Shown here: piece after piece, positions 56,987-64,000 of the stretch
Position numbering within the stretch: position 1 is the stretch's first letter
How the letters are laid out: every line of letters starts with the position of its first letter
Source of the DNA: Oxytricha trifallax
Taxonomy: Eukaryota; Ciliophora; Spirotrichea; Sporadotrichida; Oxytrichidae
Assembly: GCA_000711775.1 (NCBI GenBank)
Contig: ARYC01001125.1
Coordinates: forward strand, 1-64,000
Direction: 5' to 3'
Length of the DNA: 64,000 nucleotides
The notes under the pieces: generated by a model
What the model was told of the DNA's origin: nothing
Databases searched by the model: none
Seen by the model: the letters and a program-made list of their open reading frames with translations, nothing else
Position numbers and translations under genes: made by a program

Positions 56987-57478
56987 GGGGGGGGGAGTTT
57001 CCTGCACCGGTTAATGATAAAAAAAAAATTTTAGGGAAGTTTCCTGCACTCTTTTAAATTTTTTGAATTTTTATTTTTTTAATTAAATTAATCTTTATAA
57101 AAACTATCAACTAACTTCAGGACTAATTTCAACATTTAATTATACTTTAATTTTATAATCAATAGTCAATATCTCTCTTCAGATTCCAACAACTCTGACA
57201 TTTTTCATCTAATATTTATAGGTTTTGTTATAGTAATTCCAAATATTTTATCCAATTTTTATTGAAATTCTGATTGAATTTTTCTTGTTCTTACCATGCC
57301 TTTATAATGTTAGACTATATTTTCTTTAACTACTTCAATGATGAGCGATATGCTCTTAATATTTAATGGGTAAAAAAATATTAATTTTGTTAATTTATGT
57401 CAAATTTATTAAATTTAACATAAAAATATTAAAGCGTGCAGGAAACTTCCTCGAGTGCAGGAAACTTCCCCCCCCCCC
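56987..57478. repeat. Inverted-repeat element with poly-G/poly-C ends
   Basis: 492 bp. It starts with nine G (56987-56995) and ends with eleven C (57468-57478). Each arm carries two copies of a 15-mer: AGTTTCCTGCAC at about 56996 and 57038 on the left, GTGCAGGAAACTTCC at 57436-57450 and 57455-57469 on the right. The interior is AT-rich. The C-terminal frame of the minus-strand gene runs into it. Confidence 0.8.
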
Positions 57479-58961
57479 ATTCTTTTAATATTCTTTAAAT
57501 CTAACTCCAGTAATTTACTAACTGCTTTATGTATTATTGGTATTTAGATTATACAAAGATCTCAAAGATCCAAGTGATGATCTAAGGGATTGCTACTATT
57601 AAGTATTTATTTATGTATAACTTTGATTTTATTTCTTTGTTTTATCAAGTTTAAGATTCACTTTGTAAATGCGAGATTATCTTAGATTTTGATATCTGGG
57701 CGAATCATATTCAGGTTTTAGATCTTCTTTAATATCATTATTTAGATCCCTTATACTTTAATTCTTTGATTCGTTAGGTCCCATCAAGCTTGGTAAAGAA
57801 GAATTCTTAGATAGCTAAGTTGATTAATAAATCTTAAGATTTATTGGCCTCCTTTAGTGTATTTGATTAAGCACGATTCCATTTTGATTTGGATTCCTAG
57901 AATCCTATTCTGATGTTTATTTTGTTTAACTATTGAACTCCATTTTAGTATTTTCAATGAGTTTTCCAACAGTAGTGGGACTCTTTTATTGGAGCTTTTT
58001 ATATGCTTGAGTTTAATCATACTACATTTTTCTCAAATAAGTTTAAAACTTATTATGTAACTTCAGCTTTGCCAAGTCAAATCTTTGTTATGATCCTTAT
58101 TCTTGATTCGTGTATTATGAAATAATATGCTTTGCCTTTTGCATCATTAAATCTTTATTCGAATCTACAGATGTTTAATGCATTTACGGATCGTCTAAAT
58201 TGTCAAAATTAATAAAGCTAACTTTAGCATTTTCCCTAGAAATTTCATTAACACTCATTTATTATTTGCTGTTTCTAGTCAGGAACTTCGTATTTTATTT
58301 GTTAGCTCTGATATCATGGAACTTCTGCTTAATTGACTAAACTTATGATTTATGCATCATATCTTGCTAGAAATTGTTTGTACTCATATAAGAGTTGTAA
58401 ATTTAAGAGTTGGACCAGATAGGTAGGTTGTAAAATTCTGAACTGTTTTATATATTCTGAATTTTAGGGCTATTTTATTAGGGATCAGGTGGAGTTATTG
58501 ATCTTATTGATAATACCTTCTTTTCATTTATAATAAAATATAAACTATTGAGACAACATTTGTGGAAGTTTGCATTTGCTGATTTTATGCTTTTTTCAAG
58601 TCAATTTTGTGAAACTTAGTTGTAGTATACTATGACTACTGTCTTTCAACCTCGTGACTCTCTATACTTTGATAACTTTTCGAATTTTTAAATTGCCTTT
58701 TAATTCTTGGGGTCTAGCTCATGAAAAATTCTTTAACATGTACAGGAGTCTTAATGAGATTTTCATATGCTTTATTTTAGGGTAATTAATTGTTTTACTA
58801 ATTTAAAAAAGGCAATGGTGTAGCGTTCGTAATGTTCAAGCTTTTTTAATTCTATAGACTATCTTATTTCGAATTTAATAAGGTTGTTCTTAGTTCTTCT
58901 AAAGAGTGAATAAAAATTAAATCATTAAAAGTTTAATTAGAGTTATATCGATGTTCGCCAT
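57159..58961 (-). CDS. Q/N/S-rich helical protein, function unknown
   Basis: A possible start is ATG 58959-58961 (MANIDITLIKL); an internal ATG at 58385-58387 (MSTNNFQQDMMHKSQVQS) heads the longest TGA-free frame, which ends at TGA 57159-57161. Coding blocks: about 58890-58780 (NNLIKFEIRQSIELKKLEHY), 58755-58560, and 58590-57159. At least two junctions near 58770 and 58500 need removal of AT-rich inserts. The last 106 codons lie inside the poly-G/poly-C element, including a GGGG run, then a helical tail (SSLKQLKKIQSNIIKAWQEQ). No family recognised. Confidence 0.5.
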
Positions 58962-59377
58962 TAGTTTAAGTTTCACTAGAAACTAATTTACTAGCTAGTT
59001 TTTATTACTTTTTTGTCACTTGAACTTTAAAAATGAAGCTCTTTGTAACTTTAATTGGGTAGTTGTTTTCTTATTGGATCTAATTACTAATCTATTCTTT
59101 CTATTGAATATTTCCATTGTTAAAAAGCCATGGAGATACTTCATTAAGTGATTATATACTACGATTTTATTATGAAGCTTAATGATTTTTTATTGAATTC
59201 TTGGGAACTTTATGATTGTTCACCAAGTAATTTGTAGATGGATCTAGTTCCATTATATTATATTTTCTAATATTTATCTAACTTTTTTAACACTAGAAGT
59301 TCATTTATAACGATAATGAGATGTATTGATTGTATTTTTATAAAGATTTTGTAAAATAAATAAAAGATTTATCAATA
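58962..59377. other. AT-rich spacer between divergent genes
   Basis: 416 bp with no supportable gene; upstream of the sorting nexin. Confidence 0.45.
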
Positions 59378-61199
59378 ATGGAGAGCAAAACATCTTACTA
59401 TGATGATGGTATGTAAATGAATTTTATTGACGAATTACTCAAAACCTTCTTAATATTAACTTAACTTTTTATTCTAGACACCTATCACATGAACCCAACG
59501 ACAGGCGGTGGAAACTACGATGAAGCAGAGTTATGGAAGCAATCTTAGAATTAAGATTTGAACTAAAATCCAGGGGATGATGTTTTGGCTGCAGCAACTA
59601 TAGATAGAACTTTTGTTCCCACTTTATTCAACGATGAAAATTAAGACTATTCCGTGTCAAATCCATAAATGCAAGGTAGCCATATAAGCTACTTTGTCAA
59701 GGGCGTTGATAAGTAAGGGCCTTGGGAGGGACAGAGAAGATACAGTCATTTTCATGTGTTGCATGAGACACTCATGCTCAGATGGCCAGGCGTTTATATT
59801 CCAAAAGTTCCACCTAAGAAAGCAATCGTAAGCAAAAATTAGAAAATAAATAACTTGAGTTTAGGGTGGCAAAGAGATAAAGTTCATTCATGAAAGAAGA
59901 TTTTATCTTGAGAGATTCTTGAGAAAATCAAAATCTAAATCTGTAAATATGATTAAATATTTTGTAATTTTATAAAAATAATATATTTATACATTTATGT
60001 AAGAGTTTTTCTTGTATTCTAACCAATAAAGAAACACAGATTTTCAAAAAAAGGTACAATTTGATTTTCTTACACTCTTTTTATTTTTAAATTTCTTAAA
60101 GTATATAATTTTGCCTTTTAATATTTTTGAGAAAGTTATTAGATTATTAATGGATTGAAAATTAATATTTTATGCCATTTCATAATTCTTAATCTCTATT
60201 ATCATGTAATTTATTAGAAAAAATGAATAAATTTAATACTAATGAATTTGGAAGGTTTTGAATGCGCATTATACGATTTCATAATAAATTCCGAAGAGTT
60301 TTTGATGTTCTCCAGACCAAACGGTGATATAGAAAAGAATCTTGGTAAACTGAGCAGACTTCCCACAGCCACAGCAATCGACAGATTAGAACAATCTCTA
60401 GATGTTAAACAAAGAAACTTTGATTTAACTGAGAAGGAGCAATTCAATAACACTATCATTGAATTCTCCTACTTCGCCAAAAAAGTAGTTCCCTAGTTGA
60501 AAGTCATGAAGAAAATGATCAAGAACTTTTAATAGATTAAGACCTCGAATATTGCAAATCATAAGGGATTCTACAATATACTGTCAAACTACGAAGAAGT
60601 GAACCTCAATGTTTATGTCGAGCATGACAAACAAAGAATGGTACTTGGACATGAAAGCAAAGACAAAGAATACAAGGAGCAGGTCGATAACTTGATTCAA
60701 AATTTGAACAATCCATTCGTGGATATGTATCACTGGTGCAAAGGGGAGACCTATGATTTGCAAGCTTTAGTGGATGCAGTCTTAATCAGAGAGCAAGTTG
60801 AGAAACAACAAAAGAAATATGAAGAGAAAAAGAAAAACGCTTAAACTGACTTGGAAAACGTCAATTAAGGCAAGAAAACCGTAAGAACTATATTGAAAAA
60901 CTCAAAAGATGCTACTGGTCTGCAGTCCTCACTTGAAAATGTAAGTTAAAATCACTATTTATCATACTTTGATATAGGTTGAGAAAGAAATTGAGAATCT
61001 ACAAAAAATGCATGAAATTATTACAATCTATCTTGGCCACTAAGTTATTCCAAGATTCCGAAAAGATAAACACTAAATCTATTGCAAGCTTATGCAGTAA
61101 TTCAACTCTATGGAGATTGGGAACGCATATCAAGTTGCCAGTTTTTGGAACGGTATTGTTTAAAATCCTAATGTTAAGACAGCAGTTGCTTCAAAATGA
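59378..61199 (+). CDS. PX-domain sorting nexin
   Basis: ATG 59378 (MESKTSYYDDDTYHMNPTTG) to TGA 61197-61199, about 470 residues. The PX domain is plain: ISYFVKGVDKQGPWEGQRRY, RRYSHFHVLHETLMLRWPGV, IPKVPPKKAIGGKEIKFI, ERRFYLERFLRK. After an AT-rich interruption (about 59940-60245, IES with unresolved pointer) the PX end (INSEEFLMFSRPNGD) and a long helical BAR-like region follow (EQVDNLIQNLNN; QVEKQQKKYEEKKK; FWNGIVQNPNVKTAVASK). Introns: GTATGTAAAT...TTCTAG near 59410-59489, GTAAGC...TTTAG near 59829-59862, and GTAAGTTAAAATC near 60941-60977. Known: sorting nexins bind PI3P on endosomes. Confidence 0.92.
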
Positions 61200-61367
61200 A
61201 TTCTAAAGTAAATTTTATAGAAGAGTAATTCTCCGATCAGTTTCAATCAAATATAATGCATTATTTTACCTAAATAATAACGTAAATGATTTTACAAGTA
61301 ATATAAAGATAAATATAATGAAATGAAATAAATTAAAATTAGAATATTTTAACATTTAAATTTGAAA

Positions 61368-64000
61368 ATGAGTACTTTAAACACTGCAGAAAGTATCGAA
61401 AATAATAACATGGATTCTTTTAAGCAATTAGAAAGTTAAATGATTTAAAGAGTTCCGCCCAGACACATTTAAATTATTTAATTGATATTTAAATTTTACA
61501 TTCTTAACAACTACAATAATTGGTACAGAAATTTAGTTATTTTTATATACTTTTAAATCTGAAGAAGAATCACTTTGTAAACTCAAGCATCCTAAAAAAA
61601 TAAAAAATCCATTCAAATTAACCCCAATTGTATTGCGCCTAAATTACATTTGATGCTGCCCAAACCTTTGACAAACCCGAAGACACTTTTGCACATTAAA
61701 AAGCAAAGAGCAGGTTTGCTTTAAAATGCTATGCAACTTTATTCAGTGCTATGGATATGCAGTTTTATGGGAGGACCCCAGAGTCACATATCATACCATT
61801 AGTCTAAGATTCATAAAATGCAAAACTGCTCAGAGTGTAAGAAAAGGATCTTTCTTACAACGATTTTCAAATGTTTATGTTGACTCGAAGGCCTGACTTA
61901 GATAGTTTCGTAGTAATAGATGTCAGCATGATTGAATATCCAGAGAAGTTTCAAAATGTATATCATCATGTTGGATTTGTTGTCCTACCTTTGTTTCTTA
62001 AGGATAGTAATTTCTTGAGAAGAATCTTCTACAAAGGTTCCCCTAGATAACTAATGAGCTTAAATCCACAATGTTTGTTTGATTTAAAAATTCCAGGATT
62101 GGTTCCTACATAGTACGATATTGAGTTTAGATTTAGATAAATTGTTGATGAAGCAGAAAAGAGAAAGTTCAAGAACATCGGTGTAGTCATGTCAGAAAGC
62201 TCTTTATTTAATTCTGAAGATACTTTACCAGGAGTTATTGGGAACAAAATTCCAATGAAAGTTTTATCGATCCCTTATTAAACAAGATTAGGCAGGAAAA
62301 AAACCTTGTTCATCTATAGACTTAAATTAGTCTTAGAGGGAATCAATGAATAAGAAATTCTTGAAAGAATGAAGTAAAGAGCTATTGTCTAATTCTAACT
62401 TTAAAATTATGAAAAGGTTGAAATCTCTATTAGTGAAAGGAATGTGCACATTTAAGTACACAATACTTGGAAAGCGATTGGGAAGTCGTAAGTTTTTAAT
62501 TTATAAGAGCCTTAAGAGACAATTGCTTAAAATGACTTGACAGTTCTTGAAGCAGGTGCAAACATTTAGATTTCAGAATTTATAGTTGACTAATTTGTTG
62601 CAACAATCTTTCAAATTTAGTACTAAATGAAGATCGTAGTTGATGATACTCACATCCATATGGATACAATAAACTTCGCAAATTTTGTTTTCTTACCAAC
62701 TCTGAATAAAGACACTGCTTAAGATGACATTATGGATGAACTATACACGCATACTTTACATTTAAACAATCAATAGCCTTCACTCTTTGGTGAGCTTCTC
62801 TACTTTCATGATGTTTCTTACCCAGTTTTAGCAACACTCCAAGCCATTATCTCAACTAAAATCTCAGTTGCAACTTAATTAGACATGCAAAATTTGTAAC
62901 TGTAAGTGGAATAAAAGAATCGCAAACAACGAGAGTTATAAGAACAATTCCCAATGGCGAGTAATGAATTCAGATCAGAGATGTTTCATTAACAGGAAGT
63001 CAAAAGACAACTTCAAGGGGACTTGAACTACTAGAAAAGAGAGCAGTAAAGACAAATTGAAGATATTGAGAAATTAAAGTTCAAACAAGACGTTAAGACA
63101 GGCCTCACTTATTTTGATAAAGTCAAAGAAATCTTATATTATTTAATGATTTTTAGTTTTTATTTTTGAAATAGTAAAGGAAGGGGAGAAAGTAGTTGAT
63201 GGACTTAAACAGTAATATGAGAACAATCTATGTAAAAAATGACTTATTAATTTCAATCAATTATTAACTAAATTTGTATAAAATAACTAAATGTCAGTAA
63301 GTTGCTATTTATTACCAAGCAAGATGACTTTAAAGATGCGGTTAAGTCTTTAGATCAACCTGACAAAATAGTTTATGAAAAATTGAAGAAATCAAAAGAG
63401 GGTAAATCTCCAAGTAAAGATAAAAAGAAACATAAAAAGTAGAAAAGTCAAGATGAAATAAGTTAAAATTCTAGTTCTAATAATTTCTTTGGTGAGAAAT
63501 AAAGAATGAGTGAAAATTTTGTGACAACCACTTAGATCTACTCTTAGCTAAATGAGGACGATTACTAGGAGACTTAAAAGTAATAAGGCACTGAGATGAC
63601 AAGACAAGATACTTTGTGTTAATATAAAAAGTTTTATGAATGAACGAGTTTATTTTCTTGCAATATATTTTCTTTACTCTAGCATTTATAAGGCTAGGCC
63701 ACACACAACTTTATCAGCATAACTACATCGAAAAAGATCAAATAAAACTTATGAACGAGCTTTAAGATTCCCAGAGAAAATCAAATTATATAATAACGAT
63801 TTTAGGGTTTGAAGGTCTATAAAATCCAGGCTCAAAACTATTAATAAGAGTAAAGTTTTTTACTAAGCAACAGTAATAACATCTGGGAAAAATGATTATT
63901 TAGAGGAATATGGCAAATATCTACTAGAAAAATTAAAAATCATTATTTTGGATTAGACAATATGATAGCATTAATAAATAACTTGATGTAATGAGTTTCA
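61368..64000 (+). CDS. Nephrocystin-4 (NPHP4)-like ciliary transition-zone protein, 3' end outside window
   Basis: ATG 61368 (MSTLNTAESIENNNMDSFKQ). The main block is TGA-free from about 61650 to 63130. Features shared with NPHP4: ATLFSAMDMQFYGRTPESH, FYKGSPRQLMSLNPQCLFDL, KIPGLVPTQYDIEFRF, ERNVHIQVHNTWKAIGKSQV, EFIVDQFVATIFQIQYQMKI. Known: NPHP4 sits at the ciliary transition zone with NPHP1 and RPGRIP1L. A Gln-rich coiled coil and a basic region (SPSKDKKKHKKQKSQDE) follow. IES 63133-63172; further AT-rich gaps at about 61470-61600, 63230-63300 and 63640-63690. The last part (RPHTTLSAQLHRKRSNKTYE) continues beyond the window. Confidence 0.8.
63133..63172. other. IES in NPHP4-like gene, pointer GAAAT
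   Basis: 40 bp; GAAAT at 63128-63132 and 63168-63172. Removal corrects the frame and gives FDKVKEIVKEGEKVVDGLKQ. Confidence 0.8.

Noticed and set aside
1..64000. Reading frames called with the standard genetic code
   Set aside because: TAA and TAG are sense codons here; most such frames are fragments of longer genes or lie on the wrong strand (for example 463-660, 1083-1319, 3155-3445, 48846-49187).
1..64000. Gene scrambling (permuted or inverted segments)
   Set aside because: In every recognisable gene (Dicer-like, IFT81, channel, TECR, PiT, SDR, sorting nexin, NPHP4-like) the segments are collinear and on one strand. Scrambling in unrecognised islands cannot be excluded.
40..64000. tRNA or other structured RNA genes
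   Set aside because: Looked for clover-leaf-like GC-rich stretches and conserved tRNA boxes by eye; none convincing. A covariance search would be needed to be sure.

Overview
This window reads as germline (micronuclear) DNA of a spirotrich ciliate of the Oxytricha/Stylonychia type. Three things in the sequence show it. (1) Long conserved reading frames are full of in-frame TAA and TAG but end at TGA, the ciliate code in which TAA/TAG encode Gln. (2) Conserved genes are broken by AT-rich segments flanked by short direct repeats; removing one repeat copy plus the segment restores the conserved protein, the behaviour of internal eliminated sequences (IESs) between macronuclear-destined segments with pointers. 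(3) A 3.9-kb element with C4A4-type termini, flanked by ATT and carrying a DDE transposase, a zinc-finger/kinase gene and a third ORF, is a telomere-bearing element (TBE) transposon, known from Oxytricha germline DNA. All gene calls below were made by hand with the ciliate code; frames read with the standard code are mostly fragments or shadows.

Layout. 0-3 kb: 3' part of a Q/N/S-rich membrane protein (+). 3.2-7.3 kb: helicase-less Dicer-like ribonuclease (-). 7.4-10.1 kb: small membrane protein, PPP2R3C-type PP2A regulatory subunit, second small membrane protein (all +). 10.3-14.1 kb: small coiled-coil gene, sideroflexin, EF-hand protein (-). 14.3-21.3 kb: IFT81 (-) split by the TBE (15.42-19.37 kb). 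22.2-29.5 kb: low-complexity and poorly known genes, including a possible ELM2-like protein. 30.1-33.5 kb: trans-2-enoyl-CoA reductase (TECR/TSC13) and two unknowns. 33.6-36.5 kb: large Q/N-rich protein. 36.6-37.1 kb: a long-armed inverted-repeat element. 37.0-39.1 kb: PiT phosphate transporter. 39.5-42.5 kb: CRAL-TRIO protein and an unknown. 42.6-44.4 kb: small conserved gene (+) and Q-rich gene (-). 45.1-52.7 kb: four-domain voltage-gated cation channel (-), with a second inverted-repeat element in one interruption. 52.9-54.5 kb: region resembling a degenerate mobile element. 54.6-61.2 kb: tiny gene split by a 641-bp IES, an SDR enzyme (+), a Q-rich gene (-) running into a poly-G/poly-C inverted-repeat element, and a PX-domain sorting nexin (+). 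61.4 kb to the edge: NPHP4-like protein (+).

Each gene probably becomes its own small somatic chromosome, so neighbours need not share function. Ciliary themes recur (IFT81, NPHP4-like), as does germline/RNA biology (Dicer-like gene, TBE). The recognisable genes appear in linear order; I saw no convincing scrambling. I recognised no tRNA, rRNA, CRISPR or bacterial-type signals. Intron and IES boundaries were chosen by protein continuity and are inferences unless a pointer pair is stated.
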